From Gracilariopsis chorda (Eukaryota; Rhodophyta; Florideophyceae; Gracilariales; Gracilariaceae): a DNA stretch of 64,000 nt. Below are positions 43,627-55,800 of the stretch, one piece after another; within the stretch, counting starts at the first letter, position 1; every line of letters starts with the position of its first letter. The notes under the pieces were generated by a model. The model worked only from the letters and a program-made list of their open reading frames with translations, ran no database searches and was not told the DNA's origin. The translations under genes were made by a program, and so were the position numbers. The stretch spans positions 1-64,000 of the forward strand of contig NBIV01000191.1 of assembly GCA_003194525.1 (NCBI GenBank), given 5' to 3'.

Positions 43627-43951
43627 ACTTAGAACGCTGTAACAAAAATAGGAACAATCTATACGTTACATACGTAGGTAAATCGTACTCGATATGTATT
43701 GAAGTCTGAAACCAAGACCGAATAAGAATGAAATGCATATGTACTTAGTAAAGTACTACGTATGTAAACTATCCAGGTACTGATGGTGTTAGGAACATCT
43801 TGAGACAATGAAGACAACATGTTTACGTATATGTCAGGTGGGAAACTATTTTGCAACACCAGTTCTCTACTTAAGGGGCAGAGACGGTACATGTTCCGTC
43901 GAAAGGTGATTGCCAAATCTCTCAACCTCTCTCCGGTTCTCTCAGTCCCAC

Positions 43952-46900
43952 ATGAGTTCTTCTTCGCATCGAAACCCACCACAACGTGGTGGTCGCCGGT
44001 CAGGAGCAGGCCGTCGTCTAAGAGAGAATATACAGCCCGTGCATCAACGAGACATAACCGATGAGCTTGCGCAGGTGGACTTAGGAATTAGAACGGAGCT
44101 TCCTCAAAATGTTATGGAACCTCATAACCCTGAATAGATATACTTGAACTCCTCTCATTCTTTTGGTATTCAGCAGGAAACAGATAGGACGGTTATGCGG
44201 TTCGCTGGGAGACCTCGCCAAGGCATTCACTATGGAGCAAAATATGTCTGGGATACAAGGGCAGAAAATATTCGTCAAGGCCTCGCACGTCCAAGCACTT
44301 CATATCGGGAGTACCAACCAATCACTGGCACACTTCCAGCGTGTTGTGGGACGTGCGGTGCAAACGGCCATCGACCACTTCGGTGTCCTCTCAAATATTC
44401 GGCGCGGGTGCTTCGTATTCGTATAAGCAAATATTGTGGCGCAGTTCTGCTTGGTGCAGAGAGCGAAGGAACATGCTGTTTATATAAAAGCTTCAGATCG
44501 CTTGGAGTTTCTTTCAGACGAGTGCATATCAATTCGCAACTTGAAGACATAGATCGCTTGCGTTCTTTTCAAACGCTAGCAACACACTTAAATGTGTTAT
44601 TTGCAACTCTTGTCACATTCATGGATATGAAGTACGTTCGGGGTGGAGGTCCGTCATTTCTTCGACTTCAAGGCAATGTGTCTCTTTCTGTTCCAAGCCA
44701 GGACGTGCGCTACATATATTTGTGGTCGGAAGGTCCTCCCAGTCTTAATTCACGGGATTATTATTCTTCTTTCACAAGATGAATGGTGTCTAGCCCAAAT
44801 ATTCGATACTTGGTTCCAATGTTGTACGATATCATGCAACCTAGACCAGATATTGTCCGACAGAGATATAGAAATTTGTTCAGACCGGACGAAAGTGTTC
44901 GCAGGAGATCAAACGCGGACAAGTCTACTCTAGACATCTCTTCAGACGCTATTCAGGAAGGAATAGTTGTCCGGAATTATCAAGGTGCCCACGAAGCCCG
45001 AATCGAGGTAAGCTCTAGTGCAGGACCGTTACCAGAAGACAGCCGAGGCCGACCTCTTGCAATGAGAGCTTTCCTCGTAGAGCCAATTGGACTGTTCAGG
45101 TCGGAAACCCCAGTTGCCCAGCTGGTAGGCGGAAGAAAATCCCATCACACGTCAACCGGAAATCTTCGACGTCGAGTTATCAAGTACAAGCATTTGAAGC
45201 CTGATTCAATGGAAGCTGAGAAGGGAGCTTTTCCACTGCTCTACCCTCACGGTGAGATTCATGCCCCGTATGATACAGCAACATATATTTCATCGAGGGA
45301 TGCGAACAACCGAGACTAAAGGAGCCTAACATGGGCAGAACACTCTAAGCGAAGACTGTACACCGATAATGTGCTGCTGAACTCTGGTACTCTTCTTCAG
45401 CAATGGTTGCTTCGTACTAGCACAAAAATTGAAGAGTTGAAACTTCGTTACTTGGAAACAGAACAGATGAGAATGGTTGAGGAACGGGAGCTGCAGGCTG
45501 GAACCCATACCGGAACAGATGAACTTGGCCCTCCCGGTAAACTCTTCCATCCCGGTAATCACAAAAACTCTCCGGCGTACTGGAGATAAAAACGACTGGA
45601 TGTGCAAGCAATGGTAGCTCGACTGGGCTCCCTGACGCTTTTCGTCACAGTCAAAATGAACGTATGGCGAGAAGAGATGAAAAGGCTTAGTATGGACAAC
45701 GAAAACACCGGAGCATTTTCTCCACAGGGAGACAGATGTCGTCCTTCTGATAGGCCAGATCTTATTGCAAGAGTGTACAACCAGTATGCAAATACAATCA
45801 TGAAGGATCTACAGAATAATTCAGAAGAGCTCTTTGGCTTGAAATGCATTGGGATTGCCGCCAAACTTGAGTTCCAGGAGAGAAATACTCCACATCATCA
45901 CATTATTCTTTGGTTGGAGGGGGGCGTAATTGAAGATCCTAAGATCATTGACACTTTGATCAAAGCCGAACTGCCTCGGAGTGACTCGACTGAGGACCAG
46001 GAACCCCGAAAGTTGGTGAAGAAATTCAATATGCACAGACACTCTCCATATTGCCGTGGTCGTACCTCTGACGGGAGGTGCAGATTTGGGTATGATCCAC
46101 AAGAAATTGTGGCTGAAACAACGATAAATGAGTACACAAATCGAGTGACCTACCGAAGAAGAAGGACAGAAGATTTGAAAGTGGTTCCGTACAATCCAGA
46201 TCTCACAATGAAGTACAAGGCTCACATCAATGTTGAAAGAACCCAAGGTGGCAGCGCCGTAGCATACCTGATGAATTATGCTTTCAAGAGTGCCAAAGAA
46301 CAGGATTTGGTTGTATCAAGTCGAACGGAAAGCCAATCAAGTGCACAGAGCGACATGCTTCAAAATGAGATCAGGGCGTACATGAGAGCGAGAGTGGTGG
46401 GCGCGGTTGAAGCTACATGGAACCTCTTTGAGTTCAGGCATGTTTGCATCAATCCAACTGTACAGGCACTTGACATACATCTCCGTGGAGAGCGACAGGT
46501 TTTGATTCGAAACGTAAGACTGCCTAGACGTCTGAAGTCTTCCCTGCTGGAAAGATATTTCAGAAGACCCTCCTGGTACATGGACTTGGACTACATGAAA
46601 TACTACGAGACTGTACGTGTATATGATAAGCTACGCCACTCTGTACCAGATTCTGACTCCACTTGGGATGGAGGAAGTCCACGAATGTACGTAGTGCAGC
46701 GTTCCAAAAATGATCGAACTGTGATTCGAACTATATTTGCTTCTCCCGCAAACCCCGAACTATTCGCTCTTGGAATATTGCTCATGAACTCTGTATTCAG
46801 CTTTTTTGATGATCCGAAACGTGTTGGGAGCGAATCCTACTCAACTTATAGAGAAGTGGCAGTAGCCGTGGACTATATATCCATGGTGACGAGTACAAAA

Positions 46901-48765
46901 CGGCTTTTTATGAGGCAGTAAGATACCATGCTACCCCTGCTGAGCTGCGTTACTTGGTCGTCACTTCCTTTCAACAAGGGATAAATATTAAAACTGTGAT
47001 TGAAAAGCACGAACGAGCTCTAACTGCAGATATAACCGAGGGAAACAGAGCACAAAGAAGAGAAGAACTACTTCAAAGAATCATTGAGATTTCGGACAGA
47101 CATGGTGGTCGGCTTATCAGAAATGATCCGTTCTTTCATCATACTGTATCACAACTTCATCCCAGAGAGAGCGAACTGCAATTAGCAGAGGAACAAGCTG
47201 AAGTACGTTGCAGCTCTTCTTCGAGCTCCAGGCGAAGGTTAAAAGGAAGATATAATGATCCGAAAGAAGGCCAGAAGCACGTTTTTGACAAAATAATGAG
47301 AGAAATACAATACCAAGATAGAATGGGAGAGTCTGAAAGACGCAACACACACGGAAGCGGTTTCTTCTTACAAGGGCGAGCGGGGACAGGGAAGACCTAT
47401 CTCCTATCTTTGCTGAGAGATACTGTTGAGCACGAAGTCTTATTGGTGCAGATGACAGCCAAAACAGGTATTTCTGCTGCCCTATATAAAGGCGGAAGAA
47501 CTTTGCATAGTTTGCTTGGATTGGGAGTTGATGACAACAAAGATTCGCAGAGTAGAGAGCGTCGGACACTTTCCAAGTACGGACCACGATCACAGAGAGC
47601 AGAACTAGTGCGGAAGACTATTTTGCTGGTAGTTGATGAAGCTTCAATGTGCCCGAAAATGCTCTTCGAGATTGTGAACACCGTACTGAAGGATTTAAGA
47701 AACTCTACGAAAGACTTTGGAGGCATGGTCGTAGTTATGGCAGGCGACTATATGCAACTGCTTCCGGTCGTTCCAAGAACAAGAACAGTATCCGAAAGAG
47801 ATGGAACAATTCGTGTTATTCTATTGAGTCTCCTACGGGAGCTTCCATGGTACTCTTGCGAACTTTGGGACAGAAGAGTCAAAGTTCTTCGCCTCACAGA
47901 ACAGGTTCGTCAACAAGATGATCCAGTTTTTGCAAAAGGTTGGCTCAGTCTTGGTCGTAGGATGTTTTCAGCATCAGCAAGGCTTCCGCTTATGTCTACG
48001 TCAGATGTAAACGAAGCATACAAGTTGCTTTGGAAATGGTTTACAACACGGAAGAAAGAAGATGTCAAGCTCAACCAATTGACTGTTGCGCCAACAAACC
48101 AATTAGTGGAGGAACACAACCAGAACGCATTGCAGTATTTCCCAGGAAGGATGTTGGAATTGAAGTCTGCAACGACCATCGTTCTTAACCGAGGGCCAAC
48201 CGGTGAAAACGTTCACACAAATAATAGTATCATTGGACCTCAAATGACGTATAATTACGCTCCAACTGGAGTCCCGCACCACTATTTGAAACTGAAGTTG
48301 GGTGTTCCTGTTATGTTGATTCGAAATTTATTTCATCCGCACTTGCTCAATGGAACGTTGTTTATCGTTACCAGTATTTCTCGCAGAGTGATTCGACTTT
48401 CGGGCATTGATGAAAGTGGGGAAATTCAGCAAAGCTTTTTACTGCACCACATTGACTTTGTATTCGAGTTTGCAGATGTGAAAATCAAACGTAGACAGTT
48501 TCCCATCATACCGGCATTTGCAGTAACTGTGAATAAAGCGCAAGGACAAACGCAGAAGAAAATGATAATTGACTTTCGAAAAATCCTTTTTTTGCCAGGT
48601 CAGGTCTATGTTAGACTTTGGCGTGTCAGAACATCTGTTGATGTGTTACTGTTGCATAGTGAAGACGAGATGCCTCGAAATGCGCAGGATTACCACCCAA
48701 TGCCGGTGAGCATCAAAAACTCTGTTCTACAAGAAGCTGTAGACTTTGTAGAGGGGCGTCATTAG
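43952..48765 (+). pseudogene. Helitron Rep-helicase (RepHel), lightly broken
   Basis: One frame runs from ATG 43952 (MSSSSHRNPPQRGGRRSG) to about 46880 with four stops: TAG 44135, TGA 44780, TAA 45317 and TAA 45587. A frame change then joins the helicase frame, which ends at 48765. Total length is about 1600 codons, normal for RepHel. Seen in order: a CX2CX4HX4C zinc motif (CGTCGANGHRPLRC near 44350), the Helitron-like N domain, the HUH motif (PHHHIILWL near 45890), the paired-tyrosine motif YLMNY near 46265, then a PIF1-type helicase with Walker A GRAGTGKT near 47375, VVDEAS near 47630 and the C-terminal VNKAQGQT near 48530. Rep nicks and joins DNA and the helicase unwinds it during rolling-circle transposition. 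Catalytic motifs survive, so inactivation is recent. Confidence 0.92.
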
Positions 48766-48848
48766 TTTGACATAGTTTAGTATATGCCTAAACCAAAATT
48801 TGTGCAGATATCTTATGCAAACTTTTGGCCATGGCGCCAAGCGCCGCC

Positions 48849-48865
48849 TGCGGCCGAAAGCCGCA
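48849..48865 (+). terminator. Candidate Helitron 3' terminal hairpin
   Basis: TGCGGC-CGAAA-GCCGCA is a perfect 6-bp stem 84 bases after the helicase stop. Helitrons usually end with a short GC-rich hairpin about 10 bases before a CTRR end. Here TTTCCTTGTAATTG follows and the canonical CTAG is not present, so the assignment is tentative. Confidence 0.45.
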
Positions 48866-48950
48866 TTTCCTTGTAATTGTTTTAAAGATTAAAGTAGGAT
48901 GTATGAGAAGTAATGTTTTACATGGTTATTGCCTAACTAAAATACGTAAG

Positions 48951-48955
48951 GATGT
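48951..48955. repeat. Target-site duplication GATGT, left
   Basis: Exact 5-bp repeat of 50020-50024, directly flanking the solo LTR. Confidence 0.9.
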
Positions 48956-50019
48956 TGTGGGCGCCATCACGAGACGGTGACGCAGGGGGCCAAAAAGTTG
49001 TAATAATAAAAGCCAAAAGGGTGCTCTTCGTAGCTAAAAGCCCCAAAAACAAGTTGAAAACAGTGGGATCAAAAGAACTAAACCCACTCGATGAAATAAA
49101 ACAACACTAAGGAGAGCAAGAGGCTCAATCCCCAGATAAAACTTCTTAACTTCTTTGTTGAAACGGCGCGCAACCCAAGAATTATGTCAAGGATCACTAA
49201 GGGTCAGACCCTCGGCTTCCGGTCAGACAATCCGGATGTGAAGTGGATTCTGCAGCCTACCTACCTCTGCACTAACCAGAAGCAGGCGCATACAATCCTT
49301 ACAGGGCTTCCCGAGGAGAGCTACTAACAGCGGGATATGCTTTCACTCTATACCCAAGCTGGCCCTTTGCAGGAAAGGTTGCACGGCACGTCGCCTGCGG
49401 ATAGCTTCCTGTCAAGTACTTCCGTCCGGAAATCACCAGGTCTTTCGCCCGACACCGTTATCCGAGCAAAGCTCCGGTGGGGCTCACAGACGACAGAAAC
49501 ACCTTTGGTACACACTATCCGTCTCCCGTCCATGCCTAAGGCGCTTCAACCGGTCATAGCGACGGTACTTCCCCACCCTATTGGACAACTAGCGGCACAC
49601 GCCTCACTAGAAGCCCTTTATCCAGTGGCGAACGCCTCACTGTTTGTTGATGATAGTTGAAGTGGCTGAAGGTTGATAGGGGGTGGGGCTTAGATGTTGG
49701 TCGATTGTTGAGGTGAGTTCAGACCGAAGTTCGAAGCTCAGAACCTCTTTTTATAGTGTTTAGAGGCACTAAAAACGAGCCAAATACGCATTTCTACTTG
49801 CTAGTTACTCATGTGTGCGTCTAGGTTACTCCATTGGCTTCTAGAGACCTCTGGAGCTGCACACTAACCAATAATAAAGCGACAATTTGCGCCAGCATCA
49901 CTAAAATACTGTAGTCTTTGCTGGGCCAACAAAGCGTGCAATGTGCTAGACACTACTGGAACATTCTACACGTGTGTTCCAGCAATGTCTGGCACATTCC
50001 GCAACATTAGCGACCGACA
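48956..50019 (-). repeat. Solo LTR of the tandem Gypsy family (reverse orientation)
   Basis: A complete 1064-bp LTR in reverse orientation, close to identical to 5268-6331. It starts TGTGGGCGCC and ends GCGACCGACA on the plus strand. It is flanked by perfect GATGT repeats, so it entered as a full element and then lost its interior and one LTR by LTR-LTR recombination. It lies about 90 bases beyond the candidate Helitron hairpin. Confidence 0.95.
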
Positions 50020-50024
50020 GATGT
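50020..50024. repeat. Target-site duplication GATGT, right
   Basis: Exact match of 48951-48955; proves that the LTR boundaries used here are correct. Confidence 0.9.
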
Positions 50025-50718
50025 CATACTTCTATAGCTTATCATGATTCGATTAGAACAATAATTCTACATCAAATGCATTATTAAAATTGTAATATGT
50101 TCGGAATATCAGTGATAGTTCTTCCTTTTAGAAAGCCTTAGAAATGGTGATGATGATAGTTTGTAACCACTTTTCTGCGTTCTTTATGTTTCCGAAGGCA
50201 ACGCATACCGCTTTTCTTGCATAGTATTATGAAACGAAAATGAAAGTTACCCGAATATTTTGGTTTATAGCAGATTGCACGAAACGTGGTGTGTGAACAC
50301 TGCATAGAGAAGCATACTATGGTCGTCAGCTGCGCAACATTCTAAGCTATTGATGGTGCCGGGTTGGCACCATCTCAGCCGCGAGCTCGGCACTGCCTAA
50401 TGGTAGCTAGCCTCCGTAACCCTTTCATCTATCAATGCAAACTTTTCACACGATCGAGTCGTAATGTTGCTGGCGGTATGATCTTATTTCCAACCGCTTC
50501 TACTCAAAGCTACCACACTTGTAGACTTCCAAGGTGCCGTGTGTGATTACATAAAACACAGCACTCATGAGATTGATCTGCATTTTAATTGTTTCGCGCA
50601 TGGGTTGTCGCAGGGCACCCTTCTCTCACGGAAAACGTATTCTTCATGCGATAACATTTTACAGATACAAACACACAAGCAAATCACAAAGGTTGATTCA
50701 TTCCCATTACTGCCTGAA
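50025..50718. other. Spacer downstream of the ABCG gene
   Basis: No gene recognised. Presumably contains the 3' UTR of the minus-strand ABCG gene. I did not find a clear AATAAA on the minus strand close to its stop. Confidence 0.5.
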
Positions 50719-52800
50719 TCATTCGCTCTCCAGCTTGAGGAACTTGGGACCGCGCAAGAACTTCAAGAACAAATATCCGATAAGCCTGAATATGATCAAG
50801 ATCGCAAACAAGACCAGGATGTTCTCAGTGATGGTTAGGTTGTTGAACGTTTGCAGAATCTTTTCACCATGCGGCCGTCCAGGAAATTCGTTATGGCCCA
50901 GAGCGTTGAACGCATAGAATATGAACGAAAGGTATTTTGCCCATGAGATCCAACCGTCCAATTCCCCACTCTCTATGAAAAAGCCACCAAACAGCAGTGC
51001 GAGAATTATAAACACTGGGATGATCCCGGCGGCTGTTTGGGCATCTCCAGTCATAATGGATACTGCAATCGCAAGGGACTCTGACAAGACAGACGTCAAG
51101 AAGATGATGAGTACGAAAATGAAAAACGCAGCAGCCGTTTCTTTGAAGCCGACCATCCAGTAAACAATTATTGAGAAAAGCGTGTTAAAGAAGAGAGTCT
51201 TAGGTAGATCTGTGGCTGTCTTACTCAAAAAGTAAGAACTTGTGCGGTACATATTCGACGCTCGTTCCCGCGTAACAACACTGCGTTCGAGTGGGAAGCC
51301 AAAGATAACTGCAAAAACACCTCCGAATGATTGATTAATAACGATGAAGAAAAGCACACCAGCCAATGACTGTCGTTCTGGCAAAGACTCTTTGCGACCG
51401 TTGTTCAACCAAATGAGTCCAAGGAGAATACTGAAGAATATGACTTGGCCCAAACGTGCGCCATTTGCCGCTCGTTCACGGAAAGCTAGCTTCATGGCGC
51501 GCGTGCAAAGAACTCTGAACTCGTTGAACCAGTTTGTCTGGAACATCGTTTCCCGCAGCTGCACTTTGTCGTTCGAATCATTCTCTTCCTCCACGGCAGC
51601 CGCTTCCATATCCGGGACACCTTGGGCCTCGGCTGCGATGGGAGTGGCTTGAGCGGCGTATTTGTCCCCAATGTACTCAACCCGAGCTTTCGTATTGGCC
51701 TCTCGTTCTGCGGAACGAGGGTCGACGCTAAGCAGATCAAGGAAGAAATCAGCTGGATTGAATTGGGACGGTGATCTGAAGTTGAGAGCAGAGAAGTAGG
51801 TGACGGCATCCTTTGCTGGACCAAAGTACATTACTCGGCCCTCTGAAAGCAGACAGAGCTGGTCGAAGAGAGCAAATATACTGGAACGCGGTTGATGGAT
51901 TGTAGAAATGATGGTACGACCGTTGAGTGCGAGCTGACGCAGCGCAGTCATGACATTCAATGCGTTGAAACTATCCAGACCTGTGGTAGGCTCATCTAAG
52001 AATAGCAAAGAAGGATTTGTAACGAGTTCGGTTCCGATGTTGACACGCTTCCTTTCACCGCCACTGATACCGCGCACGATATGACTTCCGATCATAGTAT
52101 CCTTGACCTTGCCCAGTCCAAGCTCCTGAATAATCTTCTGTACGCGCATGAGTTTTTTCTCCCTGGGCATCGAGGAAGGGAGACGGAGCAACGCGGCGTA
52201 CGTGAGCTGTTCTTCGACAGTGAGTTCAGCGAACATGTCATCATCTTGCAAGACGTACGCAGCAAGCTTTCGGAACTTGTTGTAGTTCCTTGCCTCGCCG
52301 TTTAGGAAGACCGAGCCGGAGGCCTTTGCGCCCTTGCTAGTGCTGACGCGCCCCGCGAGTAGGTTGAGAAGACTGGTTTTTCCGGCACCGGAACTACCCA
52401 TGACGGCGAGCATGGTGCCCGCACGCGCTTCGCCGGAAATGCCTTTAAGAATTGTCTTTCGGCGCTGGGCCTGTTCTTCTTCGGGCGGAAGCGCGGCATC
52501 GGGAAGTTTGGAGCCTTCAGTCTTCGATTTCTTGTTCCTCTTCACCTTGACTGGGACAGAAAGCGTGAGGTCCTTCCATACGAGGTCAACTCGCTGTGTG
52601 TGACGGGCAGAGGTACTGAGTTCGCTTGCAAAGTCGAGCTCCTCATTAGGGTCGTATGTGATGTCTACACCGTTGTGAGTAACCTACGAGGAGGGGTAAA
52701 ACAAATTTGAGACCGAAGGTCAGTTAGCGGCACGAAGGATCACAAGGCAGGAACAGTGTAACGGAACAGGGGATGCACGTACGGTTTCAACTGAAGTCAT
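50719..52800 (-). CDS. ABCG-subfamily half-transporter (two exons)
   Basis: Exon 1 is 52800-52783 (MTSVET) and exon 2 is 52683-50719; joined they give 660 aa in frame. The order is nucleotide-binding domain then membrane domain, the reverse order that defines ABCG/White half-transporters. Walker A is GSSGAGKTS (residues about 102-110), the signature is GISGGERKRVNIG, Walker B is LLFLDEPTTGLDS, and the switch is TIHQPRSS. The C-terminal 260 residues hold about six hydrophobic segments (for example IIFLTSVLSESLAIAVSI) ending in a basic tail. Such proteins dimerise in a membrane and use ATP to export lipids, sterols or other hydrophobic compounds; the substrate cannot be told. The start is set by the intron: in-frame coding continues upstream of the first internal candidate to a clean splice site. 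All ATPase motifs are intact, so it should be a working host gene. Confidence 0.93.
52684..52782 (-). other. 99-bp intron in the ABCG gene
   Basis: Donor GTACGT follows codon 6 and acceptor CTCGTAG precedes GTT-ACT. A branch-like GCTAACTGAC lies about 40 bases before the acceptor, followed by pyrimidine-rich sequence. The phase is 0. The splice gives an uninterrupted frame with a good ATG. Confidence 0.85.
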
Positions 52801-52884
52801 GGTAGGAGTGAAGCGGGTACAAGGACGGGGGGCGGGGGGGCGGTGAATGGCAAAACAGGCCAATTGGAATGGAGCAAAGGAGGC

Positions 52885-52893
52885 TGATATAGT
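52885..52893 (-). promoter_or_regulatory. TATA-like element upstream of ABCG
   Basis: CTATATCAG on the minus strand lies about 90 bases upstream of the start codon. A CCAATTGG at 52860-52867 and a C/G-rich run at 52827-52841 lie between it and the ATG. Assignment rests on position and sequence only. Confidence 0.3.
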
Positions 52894-52899
52894 GGCGTT

Positions 52900-55800
52900 C
52901 GGCGATCGGAACCGTTGTACAAGAGAGCCTAAGGCGGAGCTACATCTGCCCTCTGCAGCACATCCGCTGCAGACACAACCGGTCGCGTAGAGACGAATCG
53001 CGTGTCCCAACTGCTGCGCCATCGCACTGTCCCTGGTGGTGCCATCATGTCCCGTACGGAAAGCACACACATGTCGCACTCGTTCTCAACCGCATTAAAA
53101 AACCACCACACACGCACTACTCGCTCATTGGTCATCCTGCCCGCCACCTTTCCATGGCCACCTTTCATTGGTCCGCGCCACCGATCTGTAAGCCGCGTCA
53201 CCGCCCTTGCTTACAGAATGAAAGTTGTCGCAATGGCTTACGTGTACCGCCACGTGTACGTCTGCTGACACGGCACTCGTGCTGATTGGTCCGATAGCGG
53301 ACCAATCGTGCCACGTGCTACCAATCATAACACGCCGCATGCGCGCCGTCAAGCTACCAAACGCTGTCTGCTTGGGTGCCAAACTTGCCGCCAAACTGCC
53401 CGCATCATGCAGCCGTCTTGTGCCTCTTATCTAATCATTTAAGTCTACACATCAATGAAGCCTCATACAACGCAAAAAGCCTCAACTGATTTGCACATGC
53501 CCCATGCAATAAAGCTGCAGCCTGCCACCAGACAGTAATCTTCTTCCTCTTTTAAATTTCCGTTTCCGTTAACCCTTATCCCGCCTACATCTCATCCCTA
53601 CTAGCTAAAGGGTTACCGCTATCGCGTACCGCAACTGCAACCTGCAGCGAACAACCGATACAACCACCTCCCAACGCGATGTATGACAAAAGTCTGTACG
53701 CTCCGCACTGCCCTCCATATACTGCCAGTCTCCACAAAAAGCTAAACGAGTTAAGGGTTACCTCTCGCTTGCGCCCTTGCTTCTGCGTCCTTCGCCCATT
53801 CGCAACCCACACAACTCCCCTTGTAATTGCTCCGCTCCTTCTACAGAGTTGTCAATCCAGCACATGCGTCCCCCACCCCACGGGCCCTCGCCCCTCCCAG
53901 CATCACGCCCACAATGCAGCGGGAAAAGGGTCCGCCGCCCAACGGCCCTCACACGTCTGCAAACGAATCATACTGCGCTCCTGGTTTAGACATCTTTTCC
54001 TTCTAAAGTCGGCCACATCAGCCCAACCCATCACGCGATTGCTTCGTTCAATCTCCACCACTGTCGCCTTCATCACTGCGCGCTTGCCATCTCAAGAACA
54101 CTCTCCATGGCGTTTTCTCCTACTATCACGTGATATTCCTGTCAGTGACCGCTTAAGGTAGACTCCCAAAAAAAGACACCTCTCAAGTTTCAGCCATTAG
54201 GGAAAGCGCGCGCTTGTTCACACGTTTATGCCCTGCCTGTTTCCAACTGTCATCCCATCGTTCTTTCCTGTCCGTGCCAGTAACAATTCTTACTGCAGCT
54301 TTTTGACACAAGAAGTCATCGCTGTTTAGATCTCCGAGTGTGGGCTTGCTCCCCTAAAAAGTTATAGCTGAACTCATGTGCTGTTACACGTCCTCCTACT
54401 TTTGAACTTCATCACAGGTAGCAATGTGGCGCAGAGTGTTGTCGTCTGCCATTCTCATGTAAACTATCATTCCCTCCCAACAACATGAAACACCTCTGTG
54501 GAATTGTTGTACAGCGCCAGTGCACGTGGGGCTCATACATGCTTAGTATCGAACAAGGGCGCAAGAATGAAACGGTTGCATGGACTGCCACATCACACCA
54601 ACCGCGTGATTGGAATAGGACCCTCAAAACATATGAGAATGCAATGAAACAAGTGCGTCCACCAGGCAGAAACGAGCAGTTTCTTTGAAGAAAGCAATCC
54701 CAATGAGCCGACCAACGTTGCGTCTGTCCTTGTGCCACTGATCCACGCCAGCGAAACACGTCGAGGTAAGAGTCACCAAAACCACTTACAATAACGAAAC
54801 ATATGGACCCGATTCGCATTCTTTTTGATGAGGTTGGGTGTACGAAGGAGGAGCGCGGTTTTTGCTATCACTGTAGCTAAACTTTATGGACAAGGGAGCG
54901 CACGTGTGCTGTGCAAAGGTAAAGGGTTAGATACCTTTCAAGAGGTCTTCGGTTGCGATGCGAGAAATGTGGTCCATGCTGATTGTGGGTTGTTGCAAAA
55001 AGTAACATTTAACCCTTCGTAGAAGTATACGCCGTAGCGCATCCCGCCAGAAAATAGCTTCGAGAAAAGGGCGCGAGTTGATACCCGGCGCGTGTGATGA
55101 CGTCAGAATGGGCGCAGTCTTCGATTCGAAGCGTAGTACAAAGCGCAACGATTGCGGAAAAACGTGGAAAGAGCTGATGCGTTTTTTCTTTTTTTTGGTG
55201 GGGAAACAATGACTGTGTGGGTTTGAGGTTGAAGTGAGACTGCGCCTATGTGAGGAGTAGACTGGAGGGAGTTTGGAAAAGCGGAGTGTGTTTGTGAGTG
55301 CTGTTGTGCGTTGTTGGGTTGCACTTGGCAACAGATGGTGAGCGTGTCGTGCACAGGCAGATTTGAAGAGATATTTGCATGTATGAATTTGGAGCAGCTG
55401 CAGCGCACAGCACTAAGATGCAGTGAGAGGGGTGATGGGAATGACGAGAGGAAGAAGAAAAAGGGGAGCGGGCGTGTGATGATGAGTGGAGAATGCAAAG
55501 GGGAGTTTGAATTGATGACGGGTCTGGAGATAAAAAGGATACGGTGGTGATGATACGAGGGGTTTTTTAAGATGTTGGTGAGGATAAAGGAAGCGGAAAC
55601 GAGGCGGAATGACTGACAGCAGTAGAAAGGGCAGCGGTGGTTTTCTTTGACGGGTGTATGGGGGGGGGGGTAGGGAAAGCGTGGAGGCGTGGAGCGGTGA
55701 GGGATTGGTACGTGGGGTGACGGCAACCGGGGCTGGCGAGAGAGGTGTTTTTTTTTTTAGTTACGTGCGGGAGAATTAGAAACATAGAGCAGATTGGCAG

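Noticed and set aside
43952-48765. Intact, functional Helitron gene
   Set aside because: Four in-frame stops and a frame change near 46880 are present.
53679-54161. 160-codon plus-strand frame upstream of ABCG
   Set aside because: Low-complexity translation of pyrimidine-rich DNA with no recognisable domain or splice context.
55103-55726. 207-codon minus-strand frame rich in Ser, Pro and His
   Set aside because: Composition follows the C/T-rich strand; no domain, and neighbouring frames are equally open.
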